Part shown: positions 11,571-22,738 of the stretch, piece by piece | How the letters are laid out: each line of letters starts with the position of its first letter | Position numbering within the stretch: position 1 is the stretch's first letter | From: Gonocerus acuteangulatus | Taxonomy: Eukaryota; Arthropoda; Insecta; Hemiptera; Coreidae | Assembly (NCBI GenBank): GCA_946811695.1 | Contig: OX328125.1 | Coordinates: 39,754,336-39,818,335, forward strand | Length of the DNA stretch: 64,000 nucleotides | Direction: 5' to 3' | Position numbers and translations under genes: made by a program | The notes under the pieces: generated by a model | Told to the model about the DNA's origin: nothing | Databases searched by the model: none | What the model saw: the letters and a program-made list of their open reading frames with translations, nothing else

Positions 11571-12860
11571 GGGAGGAAAATGTAAACAAAATTAAAAATA
11601 TAATATAAAAAGCTCCGCTCATAGTAGGATGTTGAGTTTATGTAAAATTGCAAGCGATTTATATCGCTCATACTTTACGAGACATTACTTTCTCTCCTAT
11701 ACATACAATGGTGAAAGCAAAGATTTTCCATTCCATTTCGGAAGAGGTTTAGGAGAGGAAGGTCGCTAGGAAATCAGGGATGAGTGATTGAATCTATATA
11801 GGAGGGATCTGTCAAGACTGTCTGAGAGAGAATCCTATTTCTCTTATAGCCATCCAGATCGGCCCACGCCTAGTCAGGTGGTGCTTGTTTTGCAGCTGAC
11901 TCACACCGCGGCCCACCTAGTCAAGGTTTCAGGATGTTAGCACTGGCCATTTAAATCTCAATGTGACAATCAATGTCGTACAAACAGGTTTGGATTTATT
12001 CAGATATACCTTTCACACAATTTAATACTCTCTTTTAATCCAAGATTTATTTATTTTATTTTTAATGTATTTCCTCTCTAGCAACTGACCTAAAATTGAT
12101 GTGGAGAACTGTTGATCCCGACCAAAATCGTCCAAGTTTCAAAAAGCATAGGTAACAAAAATTCAGTTTGTTGAAGTTTTTATTTATTAGGGTCGGCTGA
12201 AGGTGATTCTAAACATCATTTGCAACAAAAAATGAAGGAATCGCTCATTTCGCAACACCAAACGATGATTAAATTTTCAAAAGCGCTGCTTTCCTTTAAT
12301 TGAAGGTTAAATATATTGGGGTTTAAAGCTAACCTTTTCAAATACAACCATTTATAAGCATTTTATTTATAAAATGATGTTTGTACTTTAGATCGAAGTT
12401 CGATTGAAGGAATCCCTCATTTGGTCATTAGACCAGATAAAAAATTGCACCACAAGTACGAATGGTTTTGTAATTTCAATAAAAATAAACATGACATTAT
12501 CCTGTCGAGAAGAAAATGATGATATTGAGGAATTATGAACGGAAGGAAAAAGGCAACGATGAAGAGAAAAATGATAAAAAATCTTAGTCTTATTAGCAAG
12601 AAGAAATCAATTTCGAGCAGAAAATGTTTAAAAACAGCGACCAAAAAATATTTTAAGCTTTACATTAGGTTCAACATTAAAAACCTTTATATTTGATTAT
12701 TACATTTGGTTAAATCTCCCCCCCCCCTCAAAAAAATTCTTATTGAATTAAATTTCAGATTGAACAAAAGAATCCGAAATAAGGTAAATGTTTGTTTTCT
12801 GAAAATACTACTTTAATTTCAAGTTAACTGCGGGTGGACTGACATACTAAAACACCATAT
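11571..12860. other. No gene recognised
   Basis: AT-rich, mostly unique by eye. A minus frame at 12417-12644 (75 codons, hydrophobic) lacks support. Confidence 0.4.
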
Positions 12861-12869
12861 TAATGTGAG

Positions 12870-12901
12870 TGTGTGCATGTGAATGTATGTGTATGTGTGT
12901 G

Positions 12902-12950
<49 letters not shown>
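12870..12950. repeat. (GT)n(TA)n microsatellite
   Basis: A GT/GTAT-rich stretch (12860-12900) grades into pure TA. Confidence 0.85.
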
Positions 12951-12952
<2 letters not shown>

Positions 12953-13387
12953 ATATACCTATATATTCCTTATTTTTTTTCGCACCAGGAATAACGATTA
13001 CATGGTAACACATTGCAGTGTTAAACTTTTTATTTATTAATCTATGCGAATATCCAGAAGGCGTAACCATACAGGTATGTACCGCGATTCATACCTTATA
13101 TTGAAGTGATGATTTATTATAAATTTAATTACATTTTACGTTAAATACCAAGTCATTGAAAAATTCATCCTGCAACAATTTCACGTAGAAAACGCATTTG
13201 AAAATACCGGCAATTGCCACTTACTACCACTATACTCTTACACGTTAGATGCCTTGCCTACTCAATTAATACATAAATACACATAGCCACAATTACATAT
13301 ATCGTGGTAATGAACTTTATTTAAGGTTGTTCCTACAAATTAACTTCTGGTAGAGTTCTTCCCTCAGATTTGTTTTAACAGCAAACT

Positions 13388-13465
13388 TTCTAGTCCATAC
13401 AAGCATTAGTAAAAGGTTTAAGCATTTTCTAGTCCATACAAGCATTAGTAAAAGGTTTAAGCATT
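13388..13465. repeat. Perfect 39-bp tandem duplication
   Basis: CTAGTCCATACAAGCATTAG and the bases that follow are repeated exactly, with a period of 39 (13390 and 13429). The identity implies a recent event. Confidence 0.75.
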
Positions 13466-13827
13466 TTCAATGATATTCTGTAGGATATAGTTGCAGGTTA
13501 TTATTGGAAAACAATAGTTATTGGACTCTATCTAAAAAGTGGGGGAGAGAATTAATGTATTTCTAGTGACGTCATACCGTGCTGTGTCCATGTAAGGCCA
13601 GCGGACCGCGCTGGTACGAACCGGTCGCATGGCCCTTCCACTGTCTCTCTCTACACCCTTTCTGAAGAGTGTACACAAACTTGTCTTTAGTAGAATTTCA
13701 TAATTTTTCCCCAGAAGGGGTCTTTTCTAGAAGAGAGCCGTCACTTCGTTATTTTCATTAATGTTATATAATTATTAATATATTTTGTTTTAATAATAAA
13801 TTCTTTCGAAAACTCAGGTATCGGACC

Positions 13828-14062
13828 AGGGGCGTAGAAAGGAAATCATTTCGAGGGGAGGCTGGGAGCACCGTGGGATTTTGGGGATATGGAATAATAA
13901 CAACCTAGAACTTGGAATAGCCAACTAAGAAGCTATTACACCCCAAAAAAAAAAATATTTTTTCTGAACTAAGTGATCTTATTTAATTCATTTTTGAGGT
14001 TTTATGACACATTTTTTATCGATTAAATCAAACTTTCGGGGGGGGGGGCTATATACCTCCAT
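13828..14062. mobile_element. CCATGGGCGTATA-type MITE, divergent copy
   Basis: It shares CTGAACTAAGTGATCTTATT and the G-run with the two other copies, but its ends are eroded (AGGGGCGTAGAAAGG and CTATATACCTCCAT). Confidence 0.5.
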
Positions 14063-15547
14063 ACATCGGACAGGCTTATGTTGTCGCGCGGCGTTTCTTG
14101 TTGTAAGCGGATTGTCACATTGGCCAGTTCAATGCAATAGTTCATTTCTTATAAAATAATTAACATCTCTCTGCGCCTATTAGCTCGGGGAATCAACAGC
14201 AAAGAAAGTGCATTTGGTTTCTTACCAAAAATAAATATATATTGTACACTCATGGTAACTGCTCGGAAAGACATGACGTGTATTTCCAGCAGTTCGAGAC
14301 GATCGAGGGCGATGTCATCTGCGTCAGTCCAATTTCCATCAAATAGATTAATGGTTTTCGTTTACTCCGAACGAAAAAAAAAAAAAAAAAAAAAAAACAC
14401 AGAAGAACAGACAGAAAATATTTCTTCTAGAACAATAAAACATATTTAGAGAAACAATGACGTAACAGAATTTAAGGGATGAAATTGGAGTGATTTTGAT
14501 TCCTGGTAAACAGAGACCGAAAATAACTATTAATTTTTATTTCAAATGAGTTTCACTTAATCATTAATTTTTATTATTGGGAAATAAAAATTCCATCGTA
14601 ATTGATATATTTTATTATTATTTTTTTTTTTAATTTTTAATAATTTTTATTTCTAAAACTTAAAAATAAAAATTATTTGAATAATATTATTTCAACTTTT
14701 TTTTTTTATAAAAATTTTTAATAACAATTTTTTATTACTTTAACTTTAAACATTATTTTAAATAAAAAAACAATATTAGTGTCATAATGAATAGAAAGTA
14801 ATACACAAAAACAAATTCTAGAATATACAATATATACTCATACGAATCATTTGGATTTAGACGAACTTTGATTCACTGACATAAACAAATAACTTCTAAT
14901 ATACAAAAGGTTCCAAATCAAGTATTTATTTATTTATTCCGAGGATAAGAGATATTTAATAAATGAGTTACACTTTATCTTTCATTTTTATTATTGGGAA
15001 TTAAAAATAAAAATTCCATGGTAATTGATATATTTCATTATTTTTTTAAAACAATTTTCTAATATTTTTTATTTTTAAATTTTAAAAATAAAAATTATTT
15101 CATAATAGTTATTCATTAATTTTAAAAATATAAATTATGAAGTAATTTTTTTGTCATAATTTTTAGGAAACATTTAATTTTTATTTCGGTCCTTGCTGGT
15201 AAATGAATGTAAAGTATATATTATACATACTCTATATGCATATGCCATAATTTCCGTAATAATAAAAAACGTATACGTTATATACAACTGCAAATCGTTT
15301 TTAGGCTCTCCAGTAAAACTCAAGTTTTTGCATTTACGTCACTGTTCTACCAGAACCGCATAAAGTCCTTTGGATTTTTTTTTCGTTTTTGTTTCGTTTC
15401 CGAGAAAAACGCAAAAAACTAAAACACAATCGTGTATAGGCATTCTTTCATAATTCCTATATAAGAATCATTAAAAGTATATGATTTATCTTCCAACCCC
15501 TCTAACACCCACCTCCGCCCAAAACAAAACAACAGAAAATGTACTTG

Positions 15548-15826
15548 GTCGAAAACATTAAATGACGTCATGTAAAGCTGCAAGGTAAACATAATTTAAC
15601 TTTCAATTCTTAATAAAATTAGAGTTTCAATTATTATTATTTTTAATTATGTATGCGTCCAGTGTTAAATGTTAAACTTTTTTAAGGAGGGGTGTTGAAA
15701 ATTTATTTTTACTAGGAATTGAAAGTTTTTTTTGTTCTATGTTTTATCAATTTCTTTCGAAGAAATGTAGCTATTTTAAATGATGTTTAACTTGCAGCTT
15801 TACATGACGTCATTTAATTTTTTCGA
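15548..15826. repeat. Foldback MITE with ATGACGTCAT in the arms
   Basis: GTCGAAAACATTAAATGACG and the matching right arm (ending TTTTTTCGAC) form about 43-bp arms around about 190 bp. The palindrome ATGACGTCAT occurs in both arms. Confidence 0.6.
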
Positions 15827-16545
15827 CGAAGAGGATTTTTTTTTTATCCTGCATCGATTCCCAAAGTTTTGCCGTTATTTTGGGGACACCCTGTGTACAT
15901 TTGTAGCGCCGCTTTTGTTTTTTTTTGTGATCTTCGGGTTCTGAAATATGTAATGTTTTATTCTATGGAGAAAGGCAAGAAACGCACTAAAACAGCTATA
16001 AAACCTTTAGTGCGCATCCGAGTATTGAAATAGGGTCCTCCACAACGTGAGTCCAGTTAAAAACCACCGCATTAAACCCTTACACATAAAAGTAATTATA
16101 ATCTTCTACAAGATAAATATTTACATTACCGTAAAGAAAGACCGTCCTGACTAGATCATCTGTCACTTAACTAAGCGAGCGACTAAATTGGAAGAAAAAC
16201 TAATTGTGACAGGCCAAATAAGGAGACGTGCTACATGTTGTGGAACACCCCCTTGTTTCTGCGAACTTCTCGGGACACATGTTCGGATGCAAAAGGAGCG
16301 AGAAATCCCTCGATCCATAGAAGGCGAGCGAGGTCTCTCCTACAGTTGTGCAAACTACTATAATCAAAGCTACACTCTTCTATGGAGATCAATATCAGCG
16401 ATAATGTAAAAATTATAGCAAGAAAACAAAATAGAAGCAAAAGACCTTAAAATTTGCCTCATATATAACCATCTGAATCAGGGGAGGATAAACGAACGAA
16501 TTCTAGTCGTAGAAACAAGAGACGGGATTACCTCAACATCAATAA
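15827..16545. other. No gene recognised
   Basis: GGGACACCCTGTGTACA at 15883 resembles the end of the CAGGGTGTCC repeats. Short frames at 16188-16440 on both strands look spurious. Confidence 0.35.
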
Positions 16546-16590
16546 AAGTACGAATCGCAGGAACGGCGTCATCTTAACGCGTTTACATAA
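16546..16590 (+). repeat. Helentron-like left-end fragment
   Basis: AAAAGTACGAATCGCAGGAACG and GTCATCTTAACGCGTTTAC match the family A left end. Only the terminus remains. Confidence 0.45.
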
Positions 16591-16604
16591 TTTCATATTA
16601 ATGA

Positions 16605-16870
16605 CGAACGATTCTCGAATATGAATCGATCTTTTGAATCGAAATGAAAAGATCGATCCAAAAAAAAGATAGAGATGTTCAAATCGATTCAAAAGATCGA
16701 TGTTTTAAGCTCAGAAGATCGATGTTTTAAGCTGAGAAGATCGATCTTCTAAGCTGAGAAAATCGATCTATGATATGGATCATTTCACGATTCCTTACAA
16801 AAAGCCAATTTCTATTTCATTTAGATGGGAATCGGTTCCCATTCCAGAATCACTACTACGAATCGACCTA
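16605..16870. repeat. AGATCGAT minisatellite
   Basis: AAGATCGAT/ATCGATCTT recurs about ten times, with three near-identical 27-bp units (ending TTTTAAGCT...GAGAAG) at 16690-16760. A related array is at 20190-20335. Confidence 0.6.
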
Positions 16871-17192
16871 AATAAGTCGATTTGAATACTTGATAATATG
16901 AAAAATATATCTGTAACCTAAAAGTATAAATATTTAAGGAATACCGAAGACCCTGAAAGAGGCACTAATGGACAACCTCGACATAACACAAAAAATAATT
17001 GACTTTTGTACAATAATAAAATTACCAGTGTAAATAATTCATTGACCTGCCAATGACTCTTTTCGAGTAGAGGCAGTAAGTTAAAATAAAATAAATAAAA
17101 AATAAATATTTAAGACTATTTTTCGCTGAAAATAATATATAATAAAACTACTACTGATACATCATATTGAAATATATAGGTATTATTACATA

Positions 17193-19799
17193 TGAAGGGT
17201 ACAGGGAAAAAACAAGAATAGTCCTTAATTCTCCGATTTTCCGTTTTTTATCGCATTTTGTTGGTCTTGAAGAGTACTATCAGATGGTAACACTGACATA
17301 GGCTTCAAAAAAGGATAAACCCATGAAAATCGAAGTTGAAAAAACTGCCTACAGGGAAGAAACAAGGATAGTCCAAGCGTTCCAGGGAAGAAACAAGGAG
17401 TCACATATGTAACCTTGTCTATTGCTACCTTCCGCTGGTTTTCACAGGTGGCTTAGGCCCAGCGCACACGGTGCGACTGTTCTGCAACTCTAGTTGCAAA
17501 CCAGTTGAGTAAGAAATTATTTTGAACTGAAACAAAACACGCGAGTATATTGGCTTATATAATCAATTGCCCAACAGTTTCGCAAGTGTTGTGTTTATTT
17601 AGTGAGCTACGTGTTTTTTTTTGTAAGAACTTGCGATGTCAGACTCACAAGGGGAGTATACAGAGATGGGGCACCGATCAGGACCATTTTTTCCTGTTGA
17701 TTCTACACCGAAAAATAGTCGACGTGTCCAAGCGTTCCGTCCAATACGCCTTGGAGCCGATAAATAAAATAAAATAGTTTGAAAGTGCTTTATTTTTTAT
17801 ATCGAGTTTAAAAAATTATATCGACATGATTCTTTCACCAATTCATTTTGTTTTATAGAGTTCCTAGATTAAAATAAAAATATAATCGTTAAACAATAAT
17901 TTATATTTCATCGAATACATTCAAAAATATGCTTATGCTTTCAAGTAATCTAGTATTATACATTTTTTTATACCAAAAATATTAGCAGAAATAAGCACCC
18001 CAAAAAACTCTAATGTGGTGAATATCCTTGAAAACAAAAAATAATGATTTTTCCCAGTCTGGAAGAAACTACAAATTTGTAAGCGAAAAAGTAACGTGAC
18101 GTTTTGAAATTCAATATCTCCTCTTGAGATAATCCCATTTTTAATTCATTGAAATCCTTAAAAAGAAGAAAGACTCCTTGTTCAAACCATATAAATGACT
18201 ATTGTATTATATGAAAACGTACTTGCAAAAAATGGTTCTCAAAATAAAAATAAAATGTTAACTTTTTTGCATATAATGTCAATCCCAGAACAAGTAGAAA
18301 CACCCCGATTGGAAGGACATGTGCCACAATATGGCCTTTATCGACCCTCCAAGTTTGGTTTGAATCGGGTAAATATTCTTTGAAATATGCCGGATTCTTG
18401 AATCTTTAACAAACTTATAAGGGCCCTCCCCCTTAGTGAAATTTAAAATACCCTTTTTTTTTTTTATTTTTGTAATATTCACAAAATTTGAATTTAGGGG
18501 GGTTTTCATGTGCGAAAAACGAATCTGACATCCGTTTTTAAATCAAAAATTGCTTCACGTTAAGTTCTTGATGGCACATGTTGTTATTGGCTATATGGCT
18601 TAAATACACTTTCCTTAAAACTGCCTTTATTTTTACATAACCCAACATAACATAGCTGAAAAACATATGTAATAAATAAACCTTTTTGTAACTAAGCAAC
18701 CGCAAATATCGATAGAATGCACGGCTGTCCGACGAAAGTCTCGTGCAACTCAAATGCAACGCAACTGCAACCGCGGGCCCACGGTTGCATGTGACTGGTT
18801 TGAAATCGTCAAAAACAAGTTGCGTCGTGTGCGCCTGCCCATTGAAATACATTGCCGAGGTCGCAAAACAGTTACGCGTGCAACTGGAGTTGCAAAACAG
18901 TCTCACCGTGTGCACTGGGCCTTACAATCTTTTTTCGACTTCCTATCGCGTGTGCTTTTGTTTTTTAATTCAATTAACTGAATTGTTTGAGGCTAAAGCG
19001 AGATCGTTTGAGTAAGAGAGATCAAGATGAAGTGATGAACTAGCCAAGAAGATCCAAAAAAAGAATGAAAACTGGAAGAGAAGCTGATGTGATGTAGAAA
19101 TAGAAGAATCTCATGAGTTGGGTTCAGATTGCCAATACAAACGCCACAAATGCTCCAAAACACTACGTGTGAGGGGGGAAAAAATACAAAGCGGATGATG
19201 TTTTTTTAAAACAAATTTGCTTTTCCAATTCAGAAAGTGGGGAAATTGCGATTGACTCATGATAGACCAGGTCTAGTGTACCATCGTAGTACTTATAATT
19301 GTGTTTGGGAAAGCCTCTCTATCAATGTAAGAAAAAAGAAAAATATAAAATGCTTCAGACCAACATGATGTTTTAATGAAACATCTTCATTAAAATCAGG
19401 GGAATTTGAGATACCACCACCAGCATACCTACACCGCTTACTATAGTCCAAACCAAAATATGACGATCTCAAAGTTTTAAAATAATTTAGATACCCAAAG
19501 AATCAATAATTTTACAAGAAATTGTCTCACGAGAAATGTTTTCTTGTGTGACTCTCCTTATTTTGTGCCTGTAAGTCTGGAGTTTTTATGAAAAATATAT
19601 ACTTTTTTTTTTAGTAGAAATTTTTTTTTGTTCGTATCTTGTTGTAATATACCTCGGGGATCTCTGGTGGTTCTATCAAACTTGCAGCAGTTGAAAAATA
19701 TGTTAATTTACAATTTTGGCAGCGTTTTAAACTTAAAAATTCGATTTTCTCAGAATGAAGAATTTGTGACTCTCCTCGTTTTTTCCCTGTACCCTTCAT
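17193..19799. mobile_element. TIR DNA transposon (non-autonomous), TA duplication
   Basis: The ends are mirrored: TGAAGGGTACAGGGAAAAAA (17193) and its complement ending at 19799, about 30 bp with few mismatches, flanked by TA. Motifs like GGGAAGAAACAAGGA recur inside. No transposase frame is seen. A Harbinger-like element is nested within it. Confidence 0.65.
17456..18921. mobile_element. PIF/Harbinger-like non-autonomous element
   Basis: The terminal repeats run about 45 bp (GGCCCAGCGCACACGGTG at 17456; complement at 18904-18921), with TTA on each side (17453-17455 and 18922-18924). A TTA/TAA duplication and GG..CC ends fit Harbinger. No transposase coding is recognisable. A second cluster of TGCAAC repeats at 18740-18900 resembles the terminal repeats. 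Confidence 0.65.
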
Positions 19800-19899
19800 A
19801 TACGTATATATTTATCAAATGAGAAAAAAAATAGTATAAAATAGTAATAATAGACAAAAATGGTTGTAGAAATTAAGAGCACAGTTTGAAACCTTATTC

Positions 19900-19985
19900 T
19901 TATTATATTACCTTCTAGTTAGAAGGTAATATAAGAATAATAGAAAAAAAAAAACAAAAAAAAATTTACCTTCTAGTTAGAGAAA
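19900..19985. repeat. Hairpin with TACCTTCTAGTTAGAAGGTA
   Basis: TATTACCTTCTAGTTAGAAGGTAATA is a near-perfect hairpin; TACCTTCTAGTTAGA recurs at 19970. It may be the end of a MITE. Confidence 0.4.
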
Positions 19986-20189
19986 GAAGGTATTGAGTCC
20001 TCGTATATTGTTATTTTTTTATTAGAAGTCTGTTACTGGACATAGGACACTGTTACGTAAATTTCTTCTTCAGATAAATAAATGAGAATTTTTTGGAAAT
20101 GAGATTGAATAACAAAAGGTGAGATTAAGTATTTGAATATTTTAAATTAAAAAAAACAAAAAAAAAACACTTTATTTTATGGTATTCTA

Positions 20190-20335
20190 GATAGATCGAT
20201 TCTTTAAAAGAATGGTCCTTGAAGATCAATTCTTTAAAAGATAGGCCCGTAGATATCGATTGTTTTAAAAGATCGGCTCTTGAAAATCGATTCAAAAAAT
20301 CTATATATCATGTTAAAAATATCGATTCAGATCGC
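20190..20335. repeat. Second ATCGATT/AAAAGAT minisatellite
   Basis: Units of about 30 bp with GATCGATTCTTTAAAAGAT and diverged variants. It is the same motif family as 16605-16870. Confidence 0.55.
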
Positions 20336-20833
20336 CCCATCTCTACCTCTTATCCTTTGATTTATTTGGAAAGCATGAAATAATTGTACTTAATATTTTG
20401 TAAAAACGCTAAAAACCTACTCGCACAAAATTTAGGCATCATTAGGTTCCGAACATTTACAGTAGACAAAATTACTCCCTCGGCCTCTTCGACTTCTTTC
20501 GAAAGCTCGATTAGAAACAAGCAAAAATTTTCTAGTTTTACTAGAAAATTCATTTTATTGCTAAAACCAACTATAAAGACAACAAGGAACACGTGTCCGA
20601 ACCTTTAGAATGGCATATTTCTGGAGCGGATTGAGATAGAAATGTGTGGTTGGTGGTGTTGAATATACATTTTTTGTCTAGTTTCACCACCTGAAGGATT
20701 GTCATTAACTTGCGATACATCCTGTATACATATAAACGTATCACAAAAATTTGAATGTCAAGGGAAATGGGGGGGGGGGTTACAAAACAGGAAGTGGAAA
20801 CTCAAGACATAAAACAAAAATAAATCAACATTT

Positions 20834-22546
20834 ATTTAGAATGACAAATGATAGTCAAAAATCAACGAAATCAATATAATGCTCTTCTAAATATATACAT
20901 CATATTCACTAAATACAATTAATAAAATGTCACCGAAAATTTAATATGTAGGAAGGAATCTAAAAAGTATAGTATGCATTAAGTATTCTTCATTATAGAT
21001 ATTATATGTAGAAAAGGCAAACACCTTAAGAGTGCAAATTTTAAATCTGGTTATCTAACATTTAGGCTAAATTGTAGAAAACTTAGTCATTAAGGATTAC
21101 AATAAACATTTAGTATTTAATTGAAATGATTACCAGTATTTAAAGGCGGCAAATACAATACTTATTAGGTGACGTCATTTAGAAATATGTCTACATATAT
21201 TTATATATAGTTTATATTTTATATAAGAAACAAGAGTAAGAAAAACGTTTCACTAATAAATTCCCTTTAAGGATATATTAGAATAAAAATATCTACCAAC
21301 TAAAAGATTATTTCTAATGCAAAGAACTTAGATTAGGGTTTCTAGTCTAATTATAAACTTGAAAATGAAAAATAAAATGTGATTTATCGATAAAACAACA
21401 CTAACATTTAATATTCACTTATCTCAGCCTTATTGATTAACATTTGTAACAATAGTTGAACATAAATGGGGGATAATTAAATACCAGTGAAGGGTAAATT
21501 AATTATAAGGTCCAAAAAATGTATTAGTCAAGGCTAATTGAGAGATATTAAATAAAGTAAAAACTCCAAATGAAAAAAGAAACAAACTTATTTCAATTAT
21601 AACACAAAAAAAAAAAAAAATATAGTTAAATAAAGATAGAACAAAGAAAAATGGTAGTTCAATAGTACTTATGGTAACTCAGGGCTTTGATATATTTAAC
21701 ATTGGAACAAAGGGGCTTTTTGAACTTCTGGCCATAAAAAAAAAGAAAATTATTAAACAAAGAACTTTTTTTTCACTCGATTTTAAATTTATTATGCTTG
21801 CATAAATCCATTAAATTTACATAAATTATGTTGTTTATTTTAAAGAGATTACATAAGTGCTAAACATTCCATAAAGACAGTTTTTAATGTCACATTAAAA
21901 ACAAAAGCATTGTCCTAATAATATCACATAGATTTCCATGATAAGCATTCAAACAACAATGAAAAATATGTGAAATTTGAAAGTAAAAAAATTGAACAGG
22001 ATGTGAACTAATATGCTAACTGGGGCTGTAGCCATAACACAAGTCTGTTCAGAGCTAAAATATTACATTTTTCCAGAAATGAAATATGTATAGTAAAGTA
22101 GCATACCAATCTGAGAACCCTCCAATTAAGCTGGTGTGGCTGACAATAAGTATCATGCAAGTCCTTAATATGTTAATAAACAGTTCAAACCATCTAGATT
22201 TGAAAACTTGAAACAATATTAATACATTTTTTTAGCTTTTTCAACAAAGGAACATTATCAAATTTCTAAGTGAGCTTTATCCTAAATCTTTAGGATTATT
22301 TTATTTTATAGCAAATTATACCACTTGGTGACAGATCTAAATATTTACCCTTTTTTTTAAATATTTTATTATTATTATTTATTTATTTTTTTGTAGAAAG
22401 ATTACAATTCAAGAAATGAATGCTTCAAACCACCTTTAAATTTTAAGATATTCTACACTTTTTTGGGTACCTATGGATGCATATATGTATAGTAAATGTT
22501 ATTGAAAGATATAAAGAAGGGAATGTGGTAAAGATATATATAATGC
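20834..22546 (-). other. Probable 3' UTR of LAPTM4
   Basis: AT-rich, with no recognised repeat and no credible ORF, directly downstream of the stop codon. The first convincing minus-strand AATAAA near the far edge lies at about 20834-20839. Nearer ones exist around 22355-22390, so a much shorter UTR is equally possible. The end is not fixed by the sequence. Confidence 0.35.
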
Positions 22547-22738
22547 TTATGCAGTGGGGTGAGACATTGCCTGGCTGTATGGTGGAGGAGGGGGAGGGAA
22601 CTTGGTTACCGCGGTATCGTAGTCGGGAAGCAGATCCTGAGCAGACTCTGGCTCGATCAGGTGAAGGGTTCTCTGTGCGGAAACTAGTCTCAAACTCAAG
22701 TACTTGTAACAGCTCCAAACAACTCCAATAAAGTAGGC
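22547..22738 (-). CDS. LAPTM4: LAPTM4 last coding exon (cytosolic tail with PY motifs)
   Basis: The acceptor TTTTATTTTCAG ends at 22739. Phase 0 entry gives AYFIGVVWSCYKYL (end of TM4), then a tail with LPDY and a run of six prolines followed by Tyr, and a stop at 22549-22547. A short tail with LPxY and PPxY is the LAPTM4 signature for Nedd4-family WW-domain binding. Confidence 0.88.
   Translation of the reverse strand, partial: AYFIGVVWSCYKYLSLRLVSAQRTLHLIEPESAQDLLPDYDTAVTKFPPPPPPYSQAMSHPTA

Larger units (their letters stand above)
12951..15547. other. No gene; low-complexity AT-rich sequence
   Basis: Contains the 39-bp duplication and a MITE. From 14520 to 15190 it is nearly all A/T with TTTTTATT-type motifs and short self-inverted stretches. 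Confidence 0.4.

Noticed and set aside
16188..16440. Overlapping frames on both strands
   Set aside because: No known motif, no start context, and no homologous copy elsewhere in the window.
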